Position numbers and translations under genes: made by a program. Under the pieces are notes generated by a model. The model ran no database searches and had not been told where the DNA came from. It worked only from the letters and a program-made list of their open reading frames with translations. Below, piece by piece: positions 1 to 8,806 of a DNA stretch of 55,097 nucleotides. This DNA is from CBDUQP01 sp965369385. Its GTDB lineage: Bacteria > Planctomycetota > Phycisphaerae > SM23-33. Position 1 is the stretch's first letter. Each line of letters starts with the position of its first letter. The stretch is from contig CBDUQP010000006.1 in NCBI GenBank assembly GCA_965369385.1, positions 1 to 55,097 of the forward strand. The letters run 5' to 3'.

Positions 1-2908
1 TGGGGTCGAATTCGGCATTTGCACGCCAGACATAGGCTTTCTTCTTGCCGGTTTTCTTGATGCTCTTGGCGTTGGATATTCTCGTTATGGCAGCCCATTT
101 GTGGGTCTTGGTATGCAGGGCCTTCACGTTGATGGATGTCTTGAAATGCACGGGGTCCCTGTCAGGATTAACGGCGTAGCCGAACTGGTATGTCATCCAG
201 TAGCTACCCATGAAGGGTTCTTTCTTCTTGGTGGTCTGCCAGATGAAGTAGGTCTTGCCTTTGGCGAATGCCTTTTCAGCGGCGAACTTCAGATTGGCGG
301 GAATCGGTTTGGCGAAGTCGGCGGGACTTGTCATCTTGACGCCGCCGCTCTTTAGGCCTTCGAGCACTTCGGCGGGATTCTCGATTACGAATAGTTCGCC
401 CTTGTTGTTCTTGGTAGCCGCCGCCAGAGCCTGCTGGGATTGACGATCACTCTTGCCCATGATGAATGCATATACATGCACTTCCATCAGGGGGTTACCG
501 TGGGCGGAAGATGTCTTGAAACTATTGCGGTCGAAACGATATGAGCCGTTCGTAATCATGCAGACGACTCTCTTGCCCTTGTTCTTGGCGGTTCGCGATG
601 AACGCTGGGCCGGGTACATCAGGTTGTCGAATGTCTTGGTCTCTTCCGTCGACAACTTCAGTTGCGCGGCGAGTGCGGCCTTGTTCTCGCGTGTGGCCGG
701 CAGAACGTTCACGACTCCGCCGCCAGGCCTCATCATCATTCCGGGATGCCCCGGCGTTGCAGGGGTGGCTTTCTTGGCGGTCTTGCCGGCGGCTTTGGGG
801 AACAGGATCGCATCGTACCCGTTCATCGGCTGCGTTCTGCCGAGCATCCCCGTCGACGGGGGCATGACCATTACGCGGAAATACTGGTCCTGCCGCATTG
901 ATTTTACTGCCAGGAGTATCGCCTGTTCGGCATCTTTCAGTATCGGCTTCATGCTTTCGCTGCGGTCCACGATAAACACGATGCTGTCGGCGTCCATGTG
1001 CTTGCCCAGCATCTTGACGCCGCCCTTGATCTGACTGGCGGGCCGGGCTTGCGTCTTCGTGCCATCGGCCTTGAGCCGCACAACCTTGCCTCCCGACTGG
1101 GTAACCAGAGCCTCCAGGGCCTTGGTGGTGGCGGTCTGCTCGTTTCCGTAGAGTATCGCGATCATTAGAGTTCTGGCAGCCTGGCCCTGCTTGGCGAGCG
1201 TCGCACGGATATCCGGATTGGACAGCATTGCGAGGGTCCCCGCATCGAATGTGAGCTGGCTGTTCGTTATGAGGTAGAGCGCATTTGTACCGGGCTTGAT
1301 ACGCGTGTACATCATTGGGTTCATCGCCTGGGTGACAAGGTTGTATCCGGGGGACTTGCCGGAGGCGGTGGTCGCATCCAGTGTCCTTATCGCCGCCGCC
1401 TTGGCTTGGGGGCTTGCGGGCTTAAGCTGTGATTTCATTCCCGGCATTCCCGGCATGCCAGAAGGCATCATTCCCGGATGACCGACAGCCGCACGCACGC
1501 ATACCAGGGCGAAGTTCTGCTGTGGCGACAGGGCGTTGATGGCTTCTTTGATGTTGGCCTTGGCATCTGCCAGTTGTGGCTTCATGCCTTTGCTCACGTC
1601 GAGTGAGAATACCACGTTCTTGGCGGTGATGTTTTGCCCGTAGATGGAGGCTTCGCCGATAGCGCTCGGGCCGGCGTTTTTGATGCCCAGCAATTTGGCT
1701 ATCAGCCCTGCGGCGCCAGTTTCGGTCTTGGCGGTGTTTTCAGTCTTGGCCGAAGGCGGTTTGGGCTTTCGGACGGGTGATTTGTGTCTTTCGACTGATC
1801 TGGCTCGCATGGTCACAACTATGTGTCGCCTGCCAGCCAGCGGGTTGGTGGTAAGACTATCCGTGATAGGCAGCTTTGTAGTCGAGCCCGTAGGGCGGTG
1901 CGAGGGTCGCATCCCGGGCATATTTGGCATCATACCTGGGTGTCCGGGTGTTGGCCTGGCGGGACTGGCCTTGGTGGTATCCTTTATTTTCGGAACTTCG
2001 GGGACCAGCTTCACGCTGCCGATCACGCCTGTAACTTTGATTCCGTCATAGGCCTTGAGTGCCTTTACGAAGGGCCAGTAGGACGTTTTGCGGAAAGTGA
2101 TTTCCACCAGAACGCCATCAGGCGACCAGGCCTTCAGGATATAGACCGTTCGAGTGGTTTCACGAGGTGTCTGGTTTGGTCGGAGTCGGGGTCTGACGTA
2201 GCCCCCCCTGGCGTGCCCTGGTCGTGCGTGCGTGCGCGGCACAACCGTGCGGACGGCGGTGTTGCGAGGGCGAATGTCTTCCTTTGCCTTCTTCCACGAC
2301 ATTACAGCCAGTTGCCATGTTGCAGTGGAATTGTATCGATTCAACGAGTTGTTCCACGTCCTAAGCCCGCGTTCATACCTGATTATGAACGGTCTCTGCT
2401 TAGTTTGGGGCCAGTCGTCGAAGTCTTCATCCTCTTCTCTTGGATGCTTGGGCGGGTCTTTGATTCGATCCAGTAGTTTTCCCGGATCTGTTTGCCAACC
2501 CTTCAGGTTTCTCTTCCTGGTTGGCTTGGTTGTCTTTTCAGATTTCGTAACTCTGGCCGACTGCTTGAGGTTTGCCAGGCGATAGACCACCAGGTCTCTA
2601 ATCCACTGTTCCTCAGCCTGTTCGGCCGCGGTGTGGTACTCCTCGGTGGCTTTGTCGTAACGTTTTTCGAGCCTCATCGTCTCCGCCCTGGAGAACGAGG
2701 CGTTTTGCGAGAGCTGAATGAGGGTGATTTCGGAGAGTCTCTTGGAGAGCTTCGCGCCGGTTCGATCAACGGTGAAAAGGACCCATTCATTCTTCACGTT
2801 GGTTACCGTTACCCCAGAGTAAGGCATTCTGTTGATGGTAATGGTGTCTGCCAATGCCGGCGTGAAGAACATTGCCGTAAGCAACATCACAACTATAGTT
2901 CGGTTCAC
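1..2908 (-). CDS. Secreted protein with two vWA-type domains, 3' end beyond window
   Basis: The minus-strand frame is open from a GTG at 2908 to the left edge, giving about 969 visible residues; the C-terminus is missing. The GTG start is followed by a clear signal peptide (hydrophobic VVMLLTAMFFTPALA, cleavage before DTIT), so the protein is exported. Residues 60-330 are charged and proline-rich with no recognised fold. Two von Willebrand A-like domains follow. The first has a degenerate MIDAS (FSLDVSKGM, D437). The second has a canonical one (FIVDRSESM, D648), so only the second is likely to bind metal in the usual way. A GHPGMM motif occurs three times (H323, H477, H721), twice in the loop after the second vWA strand. 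A role in extracellular adhesion or assembly is only an inference from the vWA fold. Confidence 0.85.
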   Translation of the reverse strand, partial: MNRTIVVMLLTAMFFTPALADTITINRMPYSGVTVTNVKNEWVLFTVDRTGAKLSKRLSEITLIQLSQNASFSRAETMRLEKRYDKATEEYHTAAEQAEEQWIRDLVVYRLANLKQSARVTKSEKTTKPTRKRNLKGWQTDPGKLLDRIKDPPKHPREEDEDFDDWPQTKQRPFIIRYERGLRTWNNSLNRYNSTATWQLAVMSWKKAKEDIRPRNTAVRTVVPRTHARPGHARGGYVRPRLRPNQTPRETTRTVYILKAWSPDGVLVEITFRKTSYWPFVKALKAYDGIKVTGVIGSVKLVPEVPKIKDTTKASPARPTPGHPGMMPNMPGMRPSHRPTGSTTKLPITDSLTTNPLAGRRHIVVTMRARSVERHKSPVRKPKPPSAKTENTAKTETGAAGLIAKLLGIKNAGPSAIGEASIYGQNITAKNVVFSLDVSKGMKPQLADAKANIKEAINALSPQQNFALVCVRAAVGHPGMMPSGMPGMPGMKSQLKPASPQAKAAAIRTLDATTASGKSPGYNLVTQAMNPMMYTRIKPGTNALYLITNSQLTFDAGTLAMLSNPDIRATLAKQGQAARTLMIAILYGNEQTATTKALEALVTQSGGKVVRLKADGTKTQARPASQIKGGVKMLGKHMDADSIVFIVDRSESMKPILKDAEQAILLAVKSMRQDQYFRVMVMPPSTGMLGRTQPMNGYDAILFPKAAGKTAKKATPATPGHPGMMMRPGGGVVNVLPATRENKAALAAQLKLSTEETKTFDNLMYPAQRSSRTAKNKGKRVVCMITNGSYRFDRNSFKTSSAHGNPLMEVHVYAFIMGKSDRQSQQALAAATKNNKGELFVIENPAEVLEGLKSGGVKMTSPADFAKPIPANLKFAAEKAFAKGKTYFIWQTTKKKEPFMGSYWMTYQFGYAVNPDRDPVHFKTSINVKALHTKTHKWAAITRISNAKSIKKTGKKKAYVWRANAEFDP

Positions 2909-2986
2909 GGTGCCTATCCCTGCCGGAGGAAAACCGGCGAATAACTATGTAGAAATTATGAAAAATGATATCTGATTAATATCAGG

Positions 2987-3015
2987 ATTATATCTTGCCA
3001 AAGTCCAGTTCGCAA
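2987..3015 (-). promoter_or_regulatory. Sigma70-type promoter of the vWA gene
   Basis: On the minus strand, TTGCGA (3015-3010) is followed after 17 nt by a perfect TATAAT (2992-2987). This predicts a leader of about 70 nt before the GTG at 2908. The AT-rich stretch just downstream holds a small palindrome (CTGAT/ATCAG around 2972-2985) that could bind a regulator. Confidence 0.6.
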
Positions 3016-3041
3016 ACACTGCGATGAATGGATTCCCCCAA

Positions 3042-3085
3042 TGTGTACGAGCACTCTTTCTGGTCAGAAAGATTGCTCGTACACA
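3042..3085. repeat. 44-bp near-perfect hairpin upstream of the vWA promoter
   Basis: The arms TGTGTACGAGCA (3042-3053) and TGCTCGTACACA (3074-3085) are perfectly complementary. After one mismatch the stem continues with TCTTTCTG/CAGAAAGA. No T-tract follows on either strand, so it is not an obvious terminator. It lies about 27 bp upstream of the vWA gene's -35 box, which fits an operator or a cruciform-forming site. Confidence 0.6.
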
Positions 3086-3651
3086 GAGCGGTAGAGAGTA
3101 GTGTATATGTGCAAAAACAGCAATTGGCGCTTCGTTTGGGAATCAACGTAACTGCTATCTGGAGTCTACCGCGGTCTCCTGTTCACCTGTTCTACTTTCA
3201 ACGCAGGCGCAACAACATCTGATAACTCAACTTAACGAGTGCCAGGGAAATTTATCGCACACTGCCCAATCGCTTCGAAGGGGACCCTCCTTCGGCGGGC
3301 AGGCCCTACATGCGGCGCGCCCTCGGCCTGCGCCCGTCTTCGCCTGCGGCTTGCGTCTTCGCCTATGGCTTCGTCGTCACAAGTCGTCGCGACAAGGCGC
3401 TGTCATATATCTACATATTGACCACTGATGGGCAAAAGGATGCAGCGAATTTGGTGCTAAATATTCCAAACCGCCTGAATTACGCAACAAACTACCAAAA
3501 ACGTTGCGTTTGTTGCGTGTTTTGGCCAAAACGTCAGCTTGCACGTTTGCGTTGCAATCGTTTATAACAACAACACTTACGCCTCAGCAAGAACGCCAGA
3601 TCATGGAAAGTTGGTTTACGCAACACCTCTGAAGGCAAAATTCCCAATAAA

Positions 3652-3687
3652 GAACGCCCCCGCCGCATATCAGCGACGGAGGCGTTC
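3652..3687 (-). terminator. Rho-independent-type terminator of nifJ
   Basis: Read on the minus strand, a 15-bp stem (GAACGCCTCCGTCGC paired with GCGGCGGGGGCGTTC, two G-U pairs) with a 6-nt loop begins about 24 nt after the nifJ stop and is followed by TTTATT. Confidence 0.7.
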
Positions 3688-3710
3688 GTGCGTTTCTTCA
3701 GCTATTTGCC

Positions 3711-6700
3711 TTAATCGATCTTGTTAATGTTGCTGTAGTCCATCGCCGCCATGTGCTGCATGCGGTTCCAGCGGTTGTAGATGTCCTTCTGGGCTTCTTC
3801 TGCCAGCTTCTTGGCACCTTCGGGATCGATCTTCAGCAGTCCCTTGAACCGGACTTCCTTATAAGCGTAGTCCGTGAAGGACATGCTGGGTGCTTTGGAG
3901 TCTATCTGCAGCGGGTTCTTGCCTTCGTCGGCCAGTCGCGGATCGTAGCGATAAAGCGGCCAGGCACCTGAAGCAACTGCCGCCTTCTGCTGCTCGAAAC
4001 CGTTGACGAGGTCATACCCGTGTGCGATGCAGTGCGAGTAGGCGATGACCAGGCTGCATCCCGGATAGCTCTCTGCTTCCTGAATAGCCTTGATCGTTTG
4101 TGCATCTGAGGCACCCATGGCGATCTGGGCGACATAAATGTTGCCGTATGTCATCGAGATCATGCCAAGGTCCTTCTTGGCCATTGGCTTGCCGCCGGCT
4201 GCGAACTTGGCGATGGCACCACGCGGCGTTGCCTTGGAGCATTGACCGCCGGTGTTGGAGTATACCTGAGTGTCCATGACGAAGACGTTATAGTCCCGGC
4301 CGGAAGCCAGCGAGTGGTCCAGACCGCCATAACCGATGTCATACGCCCAGCCGTCGCCACCGAATGCCCATACGCTCTTGTGGACCAGTGCATCTGCCAC
4401 AGAAGCGAGGTGCTTTCCACGCGGGCAATCAGAGTTACACGCGTTGATCTTCGCCTTCAACTCAGCCACATTGGCACGCTGCTTGGCGATGCCTTCTTCG
4501 GTGTGCTGATCGGTATTGAGCAAGGCGTTGGCCAGGTCCGCACCGATATGCTCGGCGACCTCTTCAACCAGTTCGCGTGCGAATGCCATCTGCTTATCCA
4601 GCGTCAGGCGGAAGCCCAGAGCAAATTCAGCGTTATCTTCGAACAGCGAGTTATTCCACGCCGGCCCGCGTCCATTTTCGTCCACGGTGTAAGGCGTAGT
4701 CGGCAGGTTCCCGCCGTAGATGCTGGAGCAACCCGTTGCGTTACCGATAACTGCGCGATCACCGAACAGCTGGGTGATGAGCTTGATATAGGGCGTTTCG
4801 CCGCAACCCGCACAAGCGCCCGAGTACTCGAACAGAGGCTTGCAGAGCTGAGTGCCCTTGATGGTCTTGAGATTAAGCGTGGTCCTGTCGGCATCGGGCA
4901 GATTGAGGAAGAACGCGTAGTTCTCTGCCTCTGCCTTGCGGAGCGGCTCCTGATTGGCCATGTTGATGGCTCTGCGTTCGGGATTGGCCTTGTCCTTTGC
5001 GGGGCAGGCCTGAACGCACAGGCCGCATCCGGTGCAGTCTTCGGGAGCGATCTGGATGGTCCACTTCTTACCCTCGAAACCCTTACCCTTTGCGTCAATG
5101 CTCTTGAATGTTCCCGGAGCGTCCTTCAGGGCGTCCGTATCAGAAACCTTGCAGCGGATCGTGCCGTGCGGGCAAGCGATGTTGCACTTTGCGCACTGGA
5201 TGCAGATGTCGGATTCCCACACGGGAATCTCGAGTGCGATATTGCGTTTTTCCCACTGCGTCGTGCCGGTGGGCCAGGTGCCGTCTTCGGGCATTGCGCT
5301 GACGGGCAGCTCGTCTCCGTTGCCGGCCATGATGTTGGCGGTGACGTTCTGGACGAACTCGGGGGCCTTTTCGGAAACAGCGGCGGGCCTGGAGAACGTG
5401 CTGGTTGCTTTGTCGCCAACAGCCACTTCGTTCAGGTGCTCTACAGCCTGGTCGACGGCGTTATAGTTCATCTGGACTATATTGTCGCCCTTCTTGGCAT
5501 AGGTCTTCTTGATCGCTTCCTTGATGGCGGCGATGGCATCGTCCTGCGGGAGAATGCCGGACAGATAGAAGAAGCAGGTCTGCATGATCGTGTTAATCCT
5601 GCCGCCCATGCCGGTATCCTTGGCAACCTGGTCGGCGTTGATCACGTAGAACTTCATCTTCTTGCTGATGAGGTCTTCCTGCATTTCCTTGGGCAGCGTG
5701 TCCCACACCTTGTCGGCGGAAACGTGGCTGTTCAGCAGGAACGTGGCACCTTCGATCGCGTGACAGAGCATGTCGTACTTCTCGAGGAAGGACGGCTGAT
5801 GGCAGGCGACGAAGTTGGCTTTGGTGATGAGGTAGCTGGACCGGATGGGCTTTGGGCCGAATCGCAGGTGGCTGGTGGTGATGGCCCCGGCTTTCTTCGA
5901 GTCATACACGAAGTAGCCCTGGGCGTAGTTGTCGGTCTTCTGGCCGATGATCTTGATGGTGTTCTTGTTGGCTCCGACGGTACCGTCGCTGCCGAGCCCG
6001 TAGAACATGGCGCGGACAACGTCATCGCTCTCGGTGCTCCAGTGAGCGTCGTAGTCGAGCGAGGTGTTCGTCACATCATCGTTAATGCCGATGGTGAAGT
6101 GGTTCTTCGGGGCGTCTTTTGCGGCTTCTTCGAAGACGGCCTTGATCATCGCAGGGGTGAATTCCTTGCTGCTCAGGCCGTAGCGTCCGCCGATCACCTT
6201 GATATCCTTACCGCTCGTGGTAACTGCATCGACCGTGTCGAGGTAGAGCGGTTCGCCTGTGGAGCCGGGTTCCTTGGTGCGGTCGAGGACTGCCAGCGTC
6301 TTGACCGTGCCGGGCAGGGCATCGATGAAGTGCTTGATGCTGAACGGGCGATACAGGCGGACCTTGAGGATGCCGATTTTCTCGCCGGTTGCCATGAGTG
6401 CTTCGACTGCTTCGTCGGCGGCTTCTGCACCGCTGCCCATGATCACGATAACGCGATCGGCGTCGGGGGCTCCAACGTAGTCGAACAGATGGTACTGCCT
6501 GCCGGTGAGGGCGCCGAGCTTGTCCATAGCCTTCTGCACGATTTCCGGGCAGGCGTCATAATACTTGTTGACCGTTTCGCGTCCCTGGAAGTAGACGTCG
6601 GGGTTCTGGCTTGTGCCGCGGAGGACCGGGCGATTGGGGCACAGACCGCGGTTGCGGTGCGCCAGGACCAGCTCGTCGTCGATCAGGGCCTTGAGGTCAT

Positions 6701-7265
6701 CGTCGCTGAGTACTTCGATCTTCGATACTTCGTGACTGGTGCGGAAGCCGTCAAAGAAGTGCACGAACGGGAGTCTTGATTCCAGCGAAGCTGCCGTGGA
6801 GATCAATGCCATGTCCATGGCTTCCTGCACGGAGTTACTAGCCAGCAGACCGCAGCCGGTCTGGCGAACGGCGTTTATGTCGCTGTGGTCGCCGAAGATG
6901 CTCAGCGCCTGGCAGGCCAGCGAGCGTGCAGACACGTGCAGTACGCAGCTTGTAAGCTCACCGGCGAGCTTGTAGAGCGTGGGGATCATCAGCAGCAGAC
7001 CCTGCGACGCGGTGAATGTGGTCGTGAGGGCACCGGTCTGCAATGCACCGTGAACGGCACCGGCGGCGCCGCCTTCGGATTGCATCTCGACAACGTCCGG
7101 TACGGTGCCCCAGATGTTCTTCGCGCCAACGGCGCTCCATGCATCTGCGTGTTCACCCATGTTGCTTGACGGGGTAATCGGATAAATCGCGATTACCTCA
7201 TTTATTTTGTGTGCTACGCGTGCGACAGCTTCGTTGCCATCAATTGTTAACATTTCTCGTGACAT
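3711..7265 (-). CDS. nifJ: Pyruvate:ferredoxin (flavodoxin) oxidoreductase
   Basis: This 1184-residue single-chain PFOR oxidises pyruvate with CoA to acetyl-CoA and CO2 and passes electrons to ferredoxin. The length is typical of the homodimeric NifJ family. The N-terminal pyruvate-binding domain has YPITPSS near residue 28. Two 4Fe-4S motifs follow, CIQCAKCNIACP from residue 688 and CTGCGLCVQACP from 744. The C-terminal thiamine-diphosphate domain has GDGWAYDIGYGG near 970, with CAGCGE and ATGCSS supplying further cluster cysteines. The frame is open upstream for another 200 codons, but family alignment begins at MSREMLTIDG. The ATG at 7265 has AAGGAAGG six bases upstream, so that start is used here. 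It implies anaerobic, ferredoxin-dependent carbon metabolism. Confidence 0.97.
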   Translation of the reverse strand: MSREMLTIDGNEAVARVAHKINEVIAIYPITPSSNMGEHADAWSAVGAKNIWGTVPDVVEMQSEGGAAGAVHGALQTGALTTTFTASQGLLLMIPTLYKLAGELTSCVLHVSARSLACQALSIFGDHSDINAVRQTGCGLLASNSVQEAMDMALISTAASLESRLPFVHFFDGFRTSHEVSKIEVLSDDDLKALIDDELVLAHRNRGLCPNRPVLRGTSQNPDVYFQGRETVNKYYDACPEIVQKAMDKLGALTGRQYHLFDYVGAPDADRVIVIMGSGAEAADEAVEALMATGEKIGILKVRLYRPFSIKHFIDALPGTVKTLAVLDRTKEPGSTGEPLYLDTVDAVTTSGKDIKVIGGRYGLSSKEFTPAMIKAVFEEAAKDAPKNHFTIGINDDVTNTSLDYDAHWSTESDDVVRAMFYGLGSDGTVGANKNTIKIIGQKTDNYAQGYFVYDSKKAGAITTSHLRFGPKPIRSSYLITKANFVACHQPSFLEKYDMLCHAIEGATFLLNSHVSADKVWDTLPKEMQEDLISKKMKFYVINADQVAKDTGMGGRINTIMQTCFFYLSGILPQDDAIAAIKEAIKKTYAKKGDNIVQMNYNAVDQAVEHLNEVAVGDKATSTFSRPAAVSEKAPEFVQNVTANIMAGNGDELPVSAMPEDGTWPTGTTQWEKRNIALEIPVWESDICIQCAKCNIACPHGTIRCKVSDTDALKDAPGTFKSIDAKGKGFEGKKWTIQIAPEDCTGCGLCVQACPAKDKANPERRAINMANQEPLRKAEAENYAFFLNLPDADRTTLNLKTIKGTQLCKPLFEYSGACAGCGETPYIKLITQLFGDRAVIGNATGCSSIYGGNLPTTPYTVDENGRGPAWNNSLFEDNAEFALGFRLTLDKQMAFARELVEEVAEHIGADLANALLNTDQHTEEGIAKQRANVAELKAKINACNSDCPRGKHLASVADALVHKSVWAFGGDGWAYDIGYGGLDHSLASGRDYNVFVMDTQVYSNTGGQCSKATPRGAIAKFAAGGKPMAKKDLGMISMTYGNIYVAQIAMGASDAQTIKAIQEAESYPGCSLVIAYSHCIAHGYDLVNGFEQQKAAVASGAWPLYRYDPRLADEGKNPLQIDSKAPSMSFTDYAYKEVRFKGLLKIDPEGAKKLAEEAQKDIYNRWNRMQHMAAMDYSNINKID

Positions 7266-7520
7266 TATGACCTTCCTTAGTAAGTCGGATTGTATTGCGT
7301 GCATGTTCCTGTCGTGTCGGCCTATCGTTCCCCTGAGTCGATCTGCCGATTTACGCAAGAGACTCTGCGATTGTGCATATATCATCTCACCATTGCAAAA
7401 GGATTTCTTGCCGAACATACGCCATCGAAGCAGATAGCTCTCCTCAAAGCGAGTATCGTGGTTCTCCTCGACGTCCAGTGCGAAACTCGATATGCTGGGC
7501 ACACTATTGTGGAGCGCACG

Positions 7521-8630
7521 ATGGCAGGCGAGAAAATTATTATCGGACTCAACAGCGGAGGCGCTTTCGATGGCGTAGACGCTGCCGCTGTCGCCATTCG
7601 AGGCGCTGGCGAGAAAATGAAGGTTTCCCTGCTGGGCCATTGCAGGGTGGATTATGTGCCCGCGTTGCGATCTCGCCTGGCACGTGCTGCCGAGAAGCCC
7701 CTGACTCCGGCAAAGCTGGCAGACCTGGCCGCCGATGTGACCACCTTCTTCGCACAGGCCTCCGAGGACATCATCAGTCTCTGCAACCTCGCTCCAGGCA
7801 GCATCAGGGCAATCGCTACCGAGGGGCAAACGAGTATCGTACTCGGAGGTATTCTCCAACCGGCAGCAATTGCACAGGATTTGCAAATTCCAGTCATATC
7901 AGGCTTTAGCCAAGGATCGATAGCGGCAGGCGGGCTTGGTTCGCCCATGGGGGCCTGGGCCGACTGGCTGCTTTTTCGCCACAAAAGAAGCTGCCGGACC
8001 GTGGTTCGCCTCGGGCATGTCGCCAGGCTTACCTTCATCGGATCGGCCAGCCTTAGCGATGATGTGATCGCTTTCGATATAGGCCCATGCACCGCAGCCT
8101 CTGATGCGGTGGCGAAAAAGCTTTTTGATTGTGACTCTGATCCTGACGGGGCAATCGCCGCTCGTGGCAAGTTGAATCCCGCTTTGCTGAACGAACTGCT
8201 GTCGAATCCATATTTTGGACAATCGCCGCCCAAGGCGTGCAAGCCCGCCCAGTGGGCAGATGTGTATGCACAGCGTCTGGGCATGATGGCAGACAAGCAC
8301 CGTTGCTCGCCGGCGGACCTGATGACTACCGTATGCGAGATGACCGCTGTCAGCGTTGTCCGGGCGATAGGCCGCATGACGGAAAGGCCGCATGATGTCA
8401 TACTCGCTGGCGGGGGAGCCCGGAATATTCATATGGCGTCACGAATTCGCGAGCTGATGTGCCCGGCAGGGACAGTTGGCACGGAGAAGCACCATATCCC
8501 CGCTAATGCGTATTCGGCGGTGTGTTACGCGATACTGGGAGCGGCGCGTTTGGGCAAGTTTGCGGCCCACTGTCGCCATGAAGACGGAGCCTCAAGGCGA
8601 GTAGTGCTCGGATCTGTTGTATTGGGCTAA
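7521..8630 (+). CDS. Divergent AnmK-like (anhydro-N-acetylmuramic acid kinase family) protein
   Basis: This 369-residue protein keeps the overall AnmK plan of the ASKHA sugar-kinase fold. Residues 9-20 (GLNSGGAFDGVD) correspond to the family's MSGTSxDGxD phosphate loop. GQT, AAGGLGSP, FDIGP and GGGARN match later blocks in order. Several residues normally invariant are changed: the MSGTS threonine and serine, the histidine after GQT, and both aspartates of the DFRxxDxAxGG block (here GFSQGSIAAGG). It may therefore be a catalytically altered or dead paralogue; this is inference from remembered family motifs. The ATG at 7521 has GGAG at a good distance and starts just before the phosphate loop. 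It is divergent from nifJ across 255 bp. Confidence 0.7.
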   Translation: MAGEKIIIGLNSGGAFDGVDAAAVAIRGAGEKMKVSLLGHCRVDYVPALRSRLARAAEKPLTPAKLADLAADVTTFFAQASEDIISLCNLAPGSIRAIATEGQTSIVLGGILQPAAIAQDLQIPVISGFSQGSIAAGGLGSPMGAWADWLLFRHKRSCRTVVRLGHVARLTFIGSASLSDDVIAFDIGPCTAASDAVAKKLFDCDSDPDGAIAARGKLNPALLNELLSNPYFGQSPPKACKPAQWADVYAQRLGMMADKHRCSPADLMTTVCEMTAVSVVRAIGRMTERPHDVILAGGGARNIHMASRIRELMCPAGTVGTEKHHIPANAYSAVCYAILGAARLGKFAAHCRHEDGASRRVVLGSVVLG

Positions 8631-8665
8631 CTTTGCGGCCCCATCTGATGCTCATCTCGCCCCGG

Positions 8666-8684
8666 GCGCCGGTTGCCCCGGCGC
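8666..8684 (+). terminator. GC-rich hairpin after the AnmK-like gene
   Basis: A perfect 7-bp GC stem, GCGCCGG/CCGGCGC with loop TTGCC, lies 36 nt after the stop codon. No T-tract follows, so intrinsic termination is uncertain. Confidence 0.4.
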
Positions 8685-8721
8685 AATATTCACGAAATAG
8701 GCGATTGGCACTGCGGATGTC

Positions 8722-8750
8722 TTGCACAGTGTGCCGGTAAGCGCTATTAT
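8722..8750 (+). promoter_or_regulatory. Promoter of the GlcD-like gene
   Basis: TTGCAC (8722-8727), a 17-nt spacer and TATTAT (8745-8750) precede the start codon by about 56 nt. Confidence 0.5.
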
Positions 8751-8806
8751 GGCCCGCAGGTTATTGTCAGACAAACGCATTGGTTTACATTCCGACTGGA
8801 CCACCT

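Larger units (their letters stand above)
2909..3710. other. Non-coding gap between the vWA gene and nifJ
   Basis: About 800 bp without a convincing gene. It holds the vWA promoter and the 44-bp hairpin. Further right is a GC-rich patch with two tandem 19-bp units (3336-3354 and 3355-3373, both beginning GTCTTCGCCT). The nifJ terminator is at the right end. Short open frames on the plus strand lack ribosome-binding sites and protein-like composition. Confidence 0.6.

Noticed and set aside
1644..2476. Plus-strand ORFs opposite the vWA gene
   Set aside because: The minus frame is uninterrupted from 2908 to the window edge with a signal peptide and MIDAS motifs, so plus-strand frames are shadows.
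3028..3222. 64-codon plus-strand ORF left of nifJ
   Set aside because: It mostly translates the 44-bp hairpin and AT-rich spacer and lacks a ribosome-binding site.
4242..6779. 845-codon plus-strand frame opposite nifJ
   Set aside because: It is the antisense shadow of a GC-rich, well-conserved gene; no ribosome site or recognisable domain, and nifJ on the other strand is certain.
7266..7886. Upstream extension of the nifJ reading frame
   Set aside because: The added 207 residues have no similarity to PFOR, overlap the AnmK-like gene, and the ATG at 7265 has an excellent ribosome-binding site.
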